Assembly: GCA_030549495.1 (NCBI GenBank) | Contig: JAUIRK010001006.1 | Coordinates: 541,501-605,500 of the forward strand | From: Nectonema munidae | Lineage: Eukaryota > Nematomorpha > Nectonematoida > Nectonematidae | Reading direction: 5' to 3' | Length of the DNA stretch: 64,000 nt | Part shown: positions 34,308 through 46,700 of the stretch, one piece after another | How the letters are laid out: the number at the start of each line of letters is the position of its first letter | Numbering within the stretch: position 1 is the stretch's first letter | Program-made: the position numbers and the translations under genes | Notes under the pieces: model-generated | What the model was told of the DNA's origin: nothing | Database searches by the model: none | Seen by the model: the letters and a program-made list of their open reading frames with translations, nothing else

Positions 34308-34815
34308 GCTGAATTCAGTGGCGATTCATTTTTTAAATGAAAATCAATCAAACCTGTCAAAAAATTAATCTAAATGTGACAGCTCATTTCAAAAAGGAAC
34401 TTTTTATCTAAATAATTATATAAAGTTTTTTACACATTATATACCCATTTTTAAGCATGCGTAATTCAGTGGTGATATTCATTTTTTTAATGAAAATCAA
34501 TCAAAACTGCCAAAAAATTGATTTATCTCAAAAAGAAACATCTTATCCGAATAATTATATAAAGTTTTTTACACACATATACCCATTTTCAAGTAGGCTG
34601 TGTTTACTGGTTATATTTCTTTTTTTTTTATAAAAAATTAGTCAAATCAGAAAAAATAATTTAAATATGACAGCCCACGTCAAAAATTAAAATTTTTATT
34701 CTTATAAAAAGTTTTTATACATATCAAGTATGTTGAATTTAATGGTGATGTTCATTTTTTATGAAATCAATAAAACCTGTCAAAAAAATTAATTAAACTG
34801 TAAATCAATGTCAAA
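34308..34815. repeat. Tandem repeat, about 140-bp unit, 3.5 copies
   Basis: Units begin near 34308, 34459, 34598 and 34734. Shared parts are atgaaaatcaatcaaa..ctg, caaaaaatt, aattatataaagttttttac and atacccatttt. The first two units are most alike; the third and fourth have decayed. The tail flows into the dispersed repeat seen also at 50390 and 54480. Confidence 0.7.
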
Positions 34816-34960
34816 TATATAAACATAAAAATAACTTCTACTTGCAGTATTTCTCTGGTAATTATTTTCTTAATTTATTTAATAAACCAACTTTAGGTGT
34901 TTAATTCACTCAAAATATTTCATTCTACAATAACTTATGTAACTCGATAGGACCTCCATC
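34780..34960. repeat. Dispersed repeat R2, copy 1
   Basis: Shares with 50390-50650 and 54480-54780 the order: cctgtcaa, tcaatgtcaaatatataaac, a cttaatttatttaataaac-type stretch, aattcactcaaaatatttca. No coding. Confidence 0.5.
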
Positions 34961-34969
34961 ATTTTGGCT

Positions 34970-36010
34970 ACAAATTCGTTATCGGCTCGTAGTCTCTACG
35001 TCATATTATAATTTACAGTATGTAATTTTCCTATTCATTTCATGATGATCCTATTAGAAATTTATATTCTTCAATGTGTGTTCGAAAAATTTTTTATAAG
35101 GATAAAATTACTTTTTTCCTCTCTCAAAGCATTCTGATTAAAGAATCTTCTTGATGATCTTAGACTTTTTTTTTATCAGTTTCGTGTATTTTATTATCAT
35201 GCCTGAATATTTGTCAACCAATCTAAGTTTAAAAGGTTTTTTTCTGATGAATCATTCGTGATGTTCATTGTTCAATTACAAAAAGTTGTCCACATTCTTC
35301 ATCTAAAAAATTCTCTCTTTGACGTAAAAGGAAAAAGATGGGCAAATTCAATTTTTAAAAATATCTTGATAGTGACTAAATTCTCATATATTGTCATCTG
35401 TGCCATTTTTGATAAATCTGACCTATTCTAAATTTTAAGGTTTCCTACCCATCTTAGCTAAATGATAATTGTAATCCTAGATGATAAGCTATAGATTTAA
35501 ATATTTTTCATTTGTAAAAGAGGAACTTCTTTTTCACAGTCAAAATCTTTTTTGAAGCACCAAATATTATATCATTAAACCACTTCCTAGTTTATTAGAA
35601 CATGGTAGATCTTCCTTTTAGTCAGGATACATATTTTTTTTATTTATTTGTTTTGATCACATGTTCTCTTTTAAATTAGTTTTCAACTTGGTTCCTTCTC
35701 TCATACAAATTTTCAAAAGATTTTATAATACGTTTTGTTTGTTTTTTTAATAAATATTTCATACTCAAGATGATTGTAGAAAGTATTATAAGCCAAAATA
35801 TACAAAAAAAAAAGTATATTTTCACTATATATCTAATATGCAGCCATTTTTTGAAATTTTTTTACAGAACTGATTTTCAGGCATACATTACTAATTCAAT
35901 TGCCACTTTGAGATATTTTTTAACCGTATTATCCAAAATGAAGGACAGGAATAAAATAAGCATAGTCAATTTAGTATAAAACAGATATTTTATTTTTTTG
36001 AAAATATTTT
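34970..36010. other. No gene recognised
   Basis: AT-rich DNA without recognisable coding or repeat ends. Confidence 0.45.
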
Positions 36011-36014
36011 TGAA

Positions 36015-36690
36015 GGAGTATCTAGAAGTAAACCGCAAATCTGATTGAAGCTTTCAGATATTTTAAACTATAAATGCCAAACTTGAGTTCAAAAATGGTC
36101 CAGAAATGAAACCATAATGATCTATTTGCTATAAAAACATATATTTCATGTAAAATTTGAATTAATATTTTTCTAAACAAATTTTAGAACTAAACGCAAA
36201 TTTGATTGATAATTATAGGTATTTTTAAATCCAAACTGCAAAAATTGAGTCTATAAATGAAACTAGCAGTAAATCGCAAATTTGATTAACACTTATAAGT
36301 ATTTTCATATCCTGAATGTAAAAAATGAGTCCAGAAATGAAACCAGCATGGCTGATTTAGTATAAAACATATATTTTATGTAAAATTTGAAGGAATGTAC
36401 AATTTTTAGAAGTAAACCGCAAATTTGATTAACACTTATAGGTATTTTCAGATCCTAAATGTAAAAAATGAGTCCAGAAATGAAACCAGCATGGCCGATT
36501 TAGTATAAAACATATATTTTATGTAAAATTTGAAGGAATGTACACGTTTTAGAAGTAAACAGCAAATTTGATTAAAACTTGTAGGTATTTTCAGATCCTG
36601 AATGTAAAAAATCGAGTTTAGAAATGAAACTAGCATGATCGATTTGGTATAAAAACATATATTTTATGTAAAATTTCAAGGTATATTTTA
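36015..36690. repeat. Tandem repeat, about 145-bp unit, about 4.5 copies
   Basis: Unit starts agaagtaaaccgcaaatttg lie near 36026, 36187, 36265 (after a shortened unit), 36410 and 36552. Each complete unit continues with gtattttcagatcctgaatg, gagtccagaaatgaaaccag and acatatattttatgtaaaat. The last three units are very alike, so the array has expanded or homogenised recently. A short minus-strand open frame over it is a by-product of the repeat. Confidence 0.85.
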
Positions 36691-36699
36691 TTAGATATA

Positions 36700-37619
36700 T
36701 TTCTGATTAATCAAAATTTAATTGACATTTTCTAAAAAGTAACCATATTTATTGAAAAAATTAAATATATAAAGTGTTATGCGTTCAAAACTATATATAA
36801 TTATAAATTTTCAAGGTAGTATATAATATAGATCCTAAGTTATAAGGTTAACTACAGATAATGTCAAAATTTTACTGAAAATTTTTATTTTTTGATTTTG
36901 ATTGACAGTTTTGGACAAGGAAGGGTGATTCAATTACCATGAAAATGGTTCCAAAAGATGCAGCTAGCGATTTTAGGAAAAGTCACAAAATTTAAAGGGA
37001 TATAATTCAGCCAATTTGGTACAATTAATTTTTTAGTGAAGGGGGGGGGCGTTTTACTACCTATTTTTTTACCCTATTTTATTAATAGGGTTAAGGAAAT
37101 CTGATAGAAGTGAAATGAAATTTAGATTTTAATTGTCAGTGTTTGGTTGTGTTTGTTTTCGGTGATTTTGACTATCAACCAATTTTTTATGCTCTAAAAA
37201 AGATAAGAATTTGATAAACTTCTAATGAAAGCATAGAAGATATGATATATTCAAAGTTTTTGATTTAAGTTTTATGGGAATTCTCTTCATTTAAATTAGA
37301 AAATTTTATTTTAAAAATTTCATTTTTTTTATTCAGTTAGATTTCAAATAGAAAAATGGGTATTTAGATCTTTAATCTTTTTACTTCAAGAATATTGTGA
37401 TGATTGGTGTTTTAAATCTATGAATAAAAATCAGTTAATAAGTATTTTTAAAAAATGGGTATTTAGATCGTCAATTTTTTAATTTTTTTAAATCTATGAA
37501 TAAAAATTCAGTTAAGTGTTTTAAAAAAATGGCTATTTAGATCGGCATCTTTTTTCTTTAAGAATATTGAGATGATTGCTTTTTTTAATCTGCGAGTATT
37601 GTGTAGGTGGTTGTTTTAT
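36700..37619. other. No gene recognised
   Basis: AT-rich DNA with a run of nine G near 37040 and short direct repeats near 37350-37560 (aaaatgggtatttagatc and taaatctatgaataaaaa, each twice). No coding recognised. Confidence 0.45.
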
Positions 37620-37765
37620 GATGGAAAAATGGATTAGCAGAGCGACTCCAAGATCTTGGTCTCAACAAAGAGGATGATTACGACAGGAAAAAATAGAGAG
37701 AGCGCATTGTAGCCACCGACCCCAACTTGGGGACAATTTGTAGGCAAAGAAGAAGAAGTCAGGCT
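37620..37765 (+). mobile_element. LINE C-terminal fragment with GAA-type tail
   Basis: The plus strand reads RLQDLGLNKEDDYDRKK, a stop, then RERIVATDPNLG, ending in aaagaagaagaag. The DR.KW+.RI...P..G pattern is the extreme C-terminus of the RTE-like LINE also present at 50750-52300 (there KDRKKW...SIATGPQL). Only the last 45 or so codons are present, a typical 5'-truncated insertion. Confidence 0.6.
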
Positions 37766-38112
37766 TTGTAAATTACGGCTATCTTTAATTCTTTTCGAAT
37801 TCAATAACTTTGTTCTGTTAGATAAAATCAATTAAAAGTATATTATTTATTAGTTAAAACAAATCAATGGTATTTTTCAAATCATAGATTTTAAAATAAG
37901 AAAAGGTTAAAACAAAATTTAACTTATTTATCTAAAATATAAAATAAAATTAGTTTCCAATTTGTAATGAAAGTATTGTGAAAAGTTTACCATTATCTAA
38001 AAAATTATAAGTTGGCTTTGAAGAATATTAAAAGTTTGAAGAAGATTGAAAGTCAAATTTTGTTCACAAATGAAACAAAAATGTAAAAAGCAAAAGTATT
38101 TAATATCTAAAT

Positions 38113-38286
38113 CAGAGGTGGGCAAGAATTTCAAGCTGTCGGTCTCATTCAAGTCAACTTAAAGTTTAGCGGCCACTGTAAAATTCGTTCTACAAACATT
38201 TTAAAAGCATAGTAGTAAATTGCAAATACGCATGTGTCTCACTCAAATTATTTAGGAAAAAATATAGTTTTTTAATTAACCTCAGT
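38113..38286. mobile_element. Possible hAT left terminus
   Basis: It starts cagaggtgggcaag, a common hAT-type end, but no transposase or right end attributable to it was found, and another hAT end follows at 38287. Confidence 0.35.
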
Positions 38287-39400
38287 CAGGGTTGGGGCCC
38301 ATTCTAAATGATTATGATTCTCTAAATTTTTTAATTTCAATTCTGAATTTGATTCTCAAAATATGATTCTAATTCTGATTCAGATTAGAAAAATGATAAC
38401 TTTTTTATTAGTAAAAATTTGGATTCATCAAATATTTATTACAAATTTCTAGAAACAAAAAGCAGATTGTGTAAAAGAAATATTATATTCGATTATTTGG
38501 AGTATTTTTCTTGATTACAACTGATATACCATATCAATTCTTCAAAGTGCTCTTCTGCCAAGTTGCATCGATCAGGATCGAAGTCCTTTCCAGCTAAAGA
38601 ACAAACACGTTCTACGGGTGATGAAGAAGCAGGTATTTGCGCTAGCGGTGCAATAATGAATTGCTTTCGTCTCCAGTAGATTAGTGGATCATCTTCCCTG
38701 CTGATGCATATTTCGCTAAAATATTCAATTAATTGTTTGTCATATTTGTCAAAAAACGGAGGCCAGTTTTCTCGACTTCTCTATGTACGAGTGAAAAAAT
38801 TCCAGCTCTACATATGGTTTCTTTTTAGTTTTTGACGAATCTCTGGTCGTTCTCTTGATTTGCAGCAGCAAATTTTGAGGGAGTCTCTAGACCCAAGCAT
38901 TTACATTAAGATGGAAGGTCTCAGTGTTATAAACAGCTAGCTACTTGTTTGGACGTGAATTTTGATGTTAGTTTCTTCATTGCTGCCTCTAAACCGCGCA
39001 CAGCACACATCACAATACTTAATGTAACACAAACTCCTCTTGACAGTTTAAAGGCTTTCTCAAAAGGTGTTCGTATTTATTTTAAATCTTTCAGCATTGA
39101 TATCTTATGTGCTGTCGGTTTTGTACGATAGCTTGATTGCACAACTCATGAAACTTTTTAAAAGAAAAATACAATTGGGAGACTGAATTTTGCGATTCTC
39201 TACGTCTGCTTTGATTCTGATACCCCCAATTATTGACTAAATGGATAAGCTCTATTTGAAAAGACAATTTTGCAGTAACATAATTGCCACCAAACCAAGT
39301 AGAATTCGATTTTCTAATTTTAAAGCAGTTTTTGCTCGTTTGTATTTTTGCTATTTTGACAATTGTCTTCAATCTATAATCTTTTATTCGCAAGGAATTT
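38287..39400 (-). mobile_element. hAT transposon remnant
   Basis: The left end cagggttggggcccattct is followed by ATTCTGATT-like subterminal repeats, a layout like the nested hAT at 11148. The minus strand carries a well-kept hAT C-terminus: DDPLIYWRRKQF, PLAQIPASSSPVERVCSLAG, then DPDRCNLAEEHFEELI (about 38510-38690). Upstream lie VELEFFHSYIEKS and a 100-residue frame (39091-39393) with STWFGGN, which may be its middle part. The N-terminus and right end are missing. Confidence 0.72.
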
Positions 39401-39639
39401 AATCAATCTAAATCTCGTTTCTAAATTTTTTTCAAAAAATATTTTCTTATGTTCTTATCTTCTTTCTTTAAATATTCATTTTCTATTATGTATTTTAACG
39501 TTACACTTTCTACTCGTATTATTTAGTGAGGATTAATCATTTTATAGAGTTTTATTTGAACTCCTCGTATTATTTTCTGCACAAATTATTTCATGATAAT
39601 TAAGCAAAAACAATAAAAACTTTCGATGCTAAAGATTCA

Positions 39640-41305
39640 TATTGTCAAAGTAACCTTTTATCTTTGAGCTTTTTAGAGTCAAGTGATATTGAAAATGCGA
39701 TTAATGACCTCAATATTAGCATGTATCGTCGGAAACTAATTAATCAAATAGTTTCACAATTTTAGCTTCTTTGATTTTACATTCTTTTTCCCCCTTCTGA
39801 AGATACACAAGGTCATACCAGTACTTAAAAATTCCTCCAATCCCGATATTGGCAATTTTAGACCTTATTTCCATAATTCCCACAGTTGCTAAAATCTTCG
39901 AAAAAGTTATTCAATCTCATATAGTTTTTTTCCTTGAAAGTAATAATCTTTTATCCAATGCTCAGTTTGCAAATCGTAAAGGTTTGTCTACTGAAACCTT
40001 ACATAGTCACTTCCTTGAAATAGCTATATCATATCTTGAGCAAAAACTTGATGTTGGCGCTATTTTTTTGGATTTATCAAAAGCTTTCGACTCGATTGTT
40101 CATCGAATATTATTGCACAAATTAAGTAAACTTGACTTTGATAAGCATACTCTCTAATTTTTCACTTCTTATCTTGAAAATGAGAATGATTTGTTTGTTT
40201 TGGAAACAAAAGATCCATAACATGCTCTTTGACAAATGAGTCCCTCAAGGATCTATTTTAGGTCCTGTATTGTTTTGTATTTATATTCATTTTAAACTAT
40301 TCAAATGTACAGAATTGGTTCCAAAACAACAGCTTAACACTGAACGTATCAAAATCAAAATTGGTGATTATATCTAGAAAAACCATGTTGATAGAAAGCT
40401 TCTCATTCATGTAAATTTGAATGTTGTATATCAGTTTAATCTTCTGGCTTTAATTATTGATGAAAAATTAACTTTCCAAAGCCATATAAACTTTCATGCA
40501 ATAAAACTTGGTAAATTTATTGGCATTCTCAAACATGTAAAAAAATACTTCCCTATTAGAATTAATATAATTCTGCTCAAAACTCTTTTCATCCCTCATA
40601 TATGTTATAGTTTGAACAATTTTGGACACTGTAATCTCAATACTCTCGAAAAATTATATAAGAACGCTATCGGAATCGCAACCGGAACAAAGTTTTACTC
40701 TCACACCGATCCTCTCTACCTTCAATTTGATTTAATAAAGTTAAAAGACTTGTACCATCAAAAAGTTGGCATTTTTCTTCTGCAAAACCTGGATGCATCC
40801 AACACTTTATTCCAAAACGTGATCTCTTACAACACAAAAAGCTGTTACTCATTTCGAAATCCTAAAACTCTGAATAAACCGAACCTCAGAGTCGCTCTCT
40901 CTCAAAACTTAGTATGCGATGGAAAGTTATTGAATTCTATGAATCAATACAATTGAATCCTACTAGGTGAGTGCTCCTATTCCATTAAAAAGTTAAAGAA
41001 TTTGTTAAAACTCCACTTCATTTCAAAATACTTCATATGCCTGTGCTGATCCTTCTTGTTTTTCGTGCTCACTCATGCTGTAAGAATCCTTATTTCCTTC
41101 TTTCAATTGGTGTAGATTTCGTTTAGTGCTTTGTTAAACGTTTGCAATTCCACTACTTTCCAATTATTTCTTCTGTTTATTTTTTTTTTATTTTTAACAT
41201 GTGAATCTTTTACTGATTAAGAACATGTGTATAACTTTTTTTAATACTCTGTTTTATTCATTCTTCGCATAATAATAACTTTTACTTACTTACTTACTTA
41301 AATTT
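39640..41305 (+). mobile_element. CR1/Jockey-type LINE with (TTAC)n tail, motif C deleted
   Basis: RT on the plus strand. The fingers have KIFEKVIQSHIVFFLESN and NAQFANRKGLSTETL. Motif A is FLDLSKAFDSIVH (about 40065). Motif B is VPQGSILGPVLFCIYI (about 40235). The FADD/YADD motif C that should follow is absent: the sequence jumps to the region just before KLTFQSHINF. The thumb and C-terminus are long and intact over 179 residues (LEKLYKNAIGIATGTKF). A (TTAC)n tail at 41281-41300 marks the 3' end. It is catalytically dead. Confidence 0.82.
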
Positions 41306-41549
41306 CTTAATGTCACATGATTAACAAATTTAGCAAAATGTCATTTTTATTCACTCCTGTGACATATTATATTTCTAGCTGGACATACTTGTCTTCGATG
41401 GCGGAAGTTAGTATAAAAACATTTATCCTTTCTCTAGAATTAGAAGGGCTTTTTACATTTCCACTATTTTCGTCGCATTTTTTGCAAAAATACAATACCG
41501 CGTTTTGTGTAGTAAATAGCATATATTTGCTGATAATTTTTTGAACGAT

Positions 41550-43590
41550 GTCTATAAAACTTGCTTGATCAACTGAGACTGTAAAGTGAGAGTGTTATCT
41601 TCTAACGGTTCTTGCCTCTGGTACTAAATTTGCTACAACCCTAAAATTTGTATGAATTAGCTTTTCCATTCCTTATGTAATTTGCGAGAATTACATACAA
41701 TCCAATCAAGGGACAAACCAATTGGAAAGTGGTCAGAAATAATTGTTTCAAACACCGTTGATTTGAAATTTGAAAATGAGTAAGGGACAAGAAAGTTATC
41801 TATTATAGAAAGGGAAGCAGGACGTGTAATTGAATTTATACAGAACTTAAAACTATTAGAGTGTATAATATTTATAAAACTAAGAATATGATATTTGAAA
41901 GGTCAAGATTGAAATCTCCCAAGTAAATGTTGAAGTCATTATTATCACAACCACGTAAAAGAGAATCTAGATAAGAGAAGAAACTTTCTATATTTGAAAC
42001 TAAATTACGTGCAGCCCTGTATATATTACTTATTCTTATGTTTCTATTTTTATTTTCTATCTCCATATGCTCAAAATCATTTTCAACGAAAAATTTCCTC
42101 TTGGCTTTGTACATAAAAATGTTATTACTAAAGAAACATAAACCACCATGAGGAGACAAACCACTAAAATATCATATAGATAATCATATTTCGAAATATT
42201 AAAGTGAATCGATTGCACATTCCAACTTTTCTGAAGACACAATACATCTATAATTGAATTGTACGTATCGAAAAAGAGTCGAGAAAATTTAACAAAAGCT
42301 CAAACTTACTACTAGTATTGGATATTAAGACTAACTACATTAAATCCAAAGGCATGCAAAAGAGTCATCGTCCACTTAGTTTGAATAAGAATTGAAATGT
42401 CTTTCGAGATTTATACTATATTTAAAGAGAAAAGTGAACTCTTTACATGAATGAGCTAAAGGAAGAATCTATGAAATTAATACAACAATTTTCTGCTCTG
42501 AATAAAATTCGGTTTAAGTTTAACGCTGTTAATTTCTTTTTGCACAGAAAGGCACTTGAAATCTAACGCTAAATGCTTTACAGATTCAAAACCATGGGAT
42601 TTGCAGGTTACACAAATAGGATTATCACTATTTTTTTTAGAATGGATATTACCATTATGCGACTCTGACAGAATTTGCAAACAGAAGGACGCTTACATTG
42701 TGATACTTTGAGGCCTAACAAAAAACAGTTGGAGGTTTATACATGAAAAAAGGGTACACTCTATAAATTGATAAGTCAAACAATAAATTAAAGTCATTGT
42801 CAGATAATCACTTGTAAATCTTAGGAGAAACAGCAAAAATAAGAGACATACGATTTGTTCTTTTCGAAGTACTTGAAAAAAGGAGTTTAAATATTTCGCC
42901 CTTGTCAGCCATGTTTTTTATTCCAGAGTTTTTCAGAAAAAAATCTAAATCAAAGCTTCTTGTTCAGAAATGTGTTGGGATAATTTTAAACTAAGTTTGG
43001 GAAAAAACTTTTTAACAGGATTTACTTTGAAATCATCTACTTTCATTCTTTCGGAAGCTACTTGCATAATTTTATTATCTTTAAAATTGAAACAATAAGT
43101 GTTTTTAAAGTTTTTAATTGAAGAAACATGAACGTCGGTCAAAATTTGAAAAGATTTTTCAATAACGTCTTTGTTAGAATCACTTTTTTTATAAAAAAAA
43201 TGAAAATTTTATTTTTTCGAACAACATTGGCATATGAAGCTTTAGTTTCAGGTTTAATAGTAGGCTTTTCAAAAGGATAAATTTGAAGTTCAAAGTTGCT
43301 TATACGTTTTCAACTTTTTCTAAAATTTTGTCTAATTTAGAGACTTCAACTTTTGTGTGTTTAGAGGAAAGTATGGCTTTGGTTTCTTCCTTTTTCTCAA
43401 GACAAGATTTACAGTTATAATTTAAACCTAAAGAAGAATATTTGTTGAAAATTTTATTAAAACGTTTGTGAAGACCAACACAAGGATAGCAATACCATTT
43501 GTCACATAAAAACATTGGAGCAACTGAAAATTGTTTTTTAAAACATCTCTTGAGCATTTAGTACAAGACCAGGTACTCACTAGGAATATT
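41550..43590 (-). mobile_element. LINE ORF1 (PHD finger) and endonuclease, no RT
   Basis: In minus order an ORF1 protein comes first. It carries a PHD-like finger (CTKCSRDV... in one frame, CDKWYCYPCVGL and YNCKSCLEKKEE in the next, 43390-43565), later FKVNPVKKFFPKLSLKL, and a zinc-knuckle-like segment CVTCKSHGFESVKH (42540-42640). An AP-like endonuclease follows: QKSWN, HGGLCFFSNN, FFSYLDSLLRGCDNND, IYLGDFNLDLS (41890-42255) and TIISDHFPIGLSL. Reverse transcriptase is missing to the left of 41550, so this is a 3'-truncated or deleted copy, unusual for a LINE. There are many shifts and stops. Confidence 0.75.
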
Positions 43591-44079
43591 CTTTATAAGA
43601 TTGTAAAACAGAAAAAAATTTAAGATGCTATGAGTATAGATATGAAAAAAACATTTAGCACAAAAATTAACACCGAAAAGACAAAAGCAGCCATTAAAAG
43701 TAGTTGGAGAAAAAGGAGAAAAAAAAAGTCAGGAGTACATGCTTCTTCTCTATCACTATCTAATTCTACTATTTTAGTTTATGTAGACTTTTTAGTGGTG
43801 CAAGCGTATCTAAAAAGCGCTTGTTTATTGCCAACCAACTGAAAATTTTATTGATGAAAACGTTGTCTTCAAGCAACAGCAGAGTTCAAATAAGGCTGGA
43901 CTTGCAGACAAAGGTAAATAAATGTGAATGGCAAGTTTTGGCTAGATATTTTTTTCGTAGTTCAAAAGTATGTCTTTGCCAGGTTTTACGTAATGAAAAC
44001 TAAGTAATGTTTTCTCCACCAACACAAAAGATTGCTAATCGACTATGGAAGATTAAACGCTTCCCGTCTTAAAAGAAAG

Positions 44080-44290
44080 ACACCGTCGTTGTTCCAAGAA
44101 AAGCGATACCCGTAAAATCACGCCACTACTCTCTTGCCGACAAAGATTCATCACTGAATAAATGGAAAACCTTCTAAAAAATAAAATAATACAGGCAAGC
44201 ACATCGTCTTGGACGTCGTAACAAAAAGAAAAGTAACGCCTGGTTACTGATTACAGTAGGAACTTTTTTATACCTTCGCAACATAACAAT
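44080..44290 (+). mobile_element. Small fossil of a Ty3/gypsy-like LTR element
   Basis: A short plus-strand stretch resembles the start of a gypsy-type reverse transcriptase region. It is heavily degraded, with several breaks, and no LTRs, capsid or other parts were recognised nearby. Family assignment is tentative; age appears old. Confidence 0.4.
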
Positions 44291-44999
44291 ATGCGCAAGA
44301 AACCAAGAGGAACATGATAAAAATCTTTCAAAAATTAGCAAGCTCACGCTAAACGAAGAGAAATGAACTTATTCCACTACTTGCATATATCTTCTCGGCT
44401 ATCACATAGGTAAAGATTTAAACATAGAGATGCACACACAAATTTCCATATTACTGTTATGATAATAGTGAAATAAGTATATAATTATAATAAGCTTGTC
44501 GCATGCTTCACTTTATTCAGGCCTTTTAAAAGCTTTTTTTATTTGAAGAGTTTGTATATACTCTCTTAATGTTTCAATTTTTGTTTGGCCCATTTTTTTC
44601 AGATTAATCTCTCTAAATCAGTATAATCGCATGAAAATTGAGATAGATGGCACGTAAGCAAATTTTTAAAAAACATAATCAACGATGGCTTAGTAACGCA
44701 GTAGGGAATTAACTAGCTTGCGTTACTAAACTAACTAGGAACCAACCAATTAACAAACTAATAAAATCACTACCACTTGATTGAACAAACAAAGAACCGT
44801 CTGAACCACTTAAGAAGCCAAATAAGTTATAAATTGAGTACTTTACTATATCGACAAAGGATTATTATTCTAAAATTCTAATGTGAAAGTGAAAATCTGT
44901 AATAAGAAGTGATATTTTTTAGTTTGGATGTATTATACATATACATTTGCCTTAAATTCGTCATTTAATGTTTTCTAGTATTTAAAATTTTGTCAGCAC

Positions 45000-45260
45000 T
45001 AACCGAAAACTCTTGAAAGACCGGTTCCTGCGATTGAATCCTCATCAGTTTCATAGTGTGTGTTCAATCCTTTTTGAGAGTTTTGATCTCTCCGTGAGGT
45101 TGGATGGAATGCTGCCTACGCGTGAGTCGATGCTAAGCTGATGTTTTATACTCACTAAAATTGAATGTACGATTGCGGTGTAAAATGTGAAGCACATTTT
45201 CAGTGTAATATAGCTGGTGGTAATGAGTGATGATGACGGCACGAAGAGCATTTCCAATTT
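45000..45260 (-). other. GC-richer island, possible unassigned exon
   Basis: Clearly more GC-rich than its surroundings. On the minus strand a 68-codon frame starts at 45257 and contains ITLKMCFTFYTAIVHSIL, then a strong donor-like ATTTTA|GTGAGT. The Cys-aromatic stretch recalls LVCFFSFFPYVD of module E, but the donor would be phase 0 and no KTF.I end is seen. A second short frame (HYETDEDSIAGTGLSR) ends at a donor-like GTTAGT. Neither is convincing as a gene. Confidence 0.25.
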
Positions 45261-45298
45261 AGAATAATGCGCAGCAATGTATAGTAAAGTTGCTGAAA

Positions 45299-45530
45299 AG
45301 TTAGGATAGTATCGATCACTCAGCTGTATTTATATATTTGTAACATAAATTCTTGTAAAATAATATATATAACAAGGTATAGCTATGCAGTAACAAGGGC
45401 AGGTAGGTGTTTAGTGGGATGGAAAGTCCAGGTAGACCTGGACTCAGCATTCCGGGCGGGCCACGATATCCGAAAGGATGGGTGCGAACGTCACAAACAA
45501 CTTAACTTAACTTAACTAACTAACTAACCA
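45299..45530. repeat. Short interspersed repeat, copy 2 of 3, with (CTTAA)n/(CTAA)n tail
   Basis: About 90% like copy 1 at 21984 over gatcactcagctgtattta to gggtgcgaa. It ends in cttaacttaacttaactaac-type simple repeat, the sort of tail left by target-primed reverse transcription. Its 5' end is shorter than in copies 1 and 3. Confidence 0.78.
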
Positions 45531-46700
45531 ACCTTGAAAATAAAGTATTCTGTTTGTTATGTGAAGAAAACTTATTATAATTATTATTAAACGTAGATAT
45601 TATTTTCGCAAATTTCATCAAAGCAATCTTAGTGCATTCAGAAACATTTCCAGTTAGAAACATTCTAATTGGGATAGGGTTACGTTTGTGAAAATTTATT
45701 CATTAAAAAAAGTAAACTTTAAGCGTAAATTTACATTTAAAAAACTTTTTTCTATTTTTGGCTAGCAGCAAGAAATAGATAAAAATAGGTAAATGCACTG
45801 TCCGAGCAAGCATTTTTGCTTTCCCATTTTATCTGTCTTTTGTTAATTTTTTAAATATTTTTTATATTGTTTGACATTTTTTAAGTGTATTGATAAAATC
45901 GTTTAATTTAACACACAATAGAGAATTTAAGTTAAAAAATTTAAGAATATTGTTATTTAAATTGATAAAAAAAATATAATTTCAATTTACATAATGAAGT
46001 AAGTAAAAAATATAAAAATGTTATTATACGCTCTCCATTCTAAAAAGCCCTTCCCCTTCCAATGCAGAATTTGGTGAGTTAATCTCTGTCAGCGCTACAC
46101 CTAACTTATTTTATAAGTGATAAATAACTTAATTGAAGAAAAGGAAAGTGTATCGGTTGCCAATCGAACTAAATAACTACACCGAGAAGATGAAAGGCAA
46201 CCCTACTCCCAACATGTGAGAAAATATAAAGATAAAAGAGCTTACAGTGGATGAAAGTCGAAATAGCTATAAAAATGAAATCGTATTAAAAATGTCACAT
46301 GATAGAAAAACAAAAAACAAAATCTTTATCTTACGATGGATGTGGTACTCTAAATTATTTTAAGAAGAGAATTATTAGAACCTTTTGTTAAATATTCGAA
46401 TGCCTTAGAAATATTTTTTATACAAATAAATATATCTTCGAAAAGCTCAAGAGCCCTCTATATATTTTATAATGAAGAATTAAGCAAGCCCTTCTTCACT
46501 AAAATCAATTACACTATAAAATATTAAACTCTCATGTATTGTAGTATGCATATAATACATATTTTGCTTTGTATTTTGTTATATTAAATCGCAGAAAAAA
46601 ACTAACACTATGAAGAAATTTTTTTATAAGACTGAAGAAATCTTACCACAAAAATATAATTACATTTAGTCGATAATGGAAATCCAATCCATTTAATGAA
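45531..46700. other. No gene recognised
   Basis: AT-rich intronic DNA downstream of module D. Nothing recognised. Confidence 0.45.

Noticed and set aside
36448-36636. 62-codon minus-strand frame
   Set aside because: It lies wholly in the 145-bp tandem array and repeats itself with the unit.
36015-36690. A CRISPR-like array
   Set aside because: Units are directly tandem at about 145 bp with no short repeat/unique spacer alternation, in an animal genome.
41317-41544. 75-codon plus-strand frame
   Set aside because: It lies between two LINE pieces, opposite in strand to possible LINE coding, with no motif.
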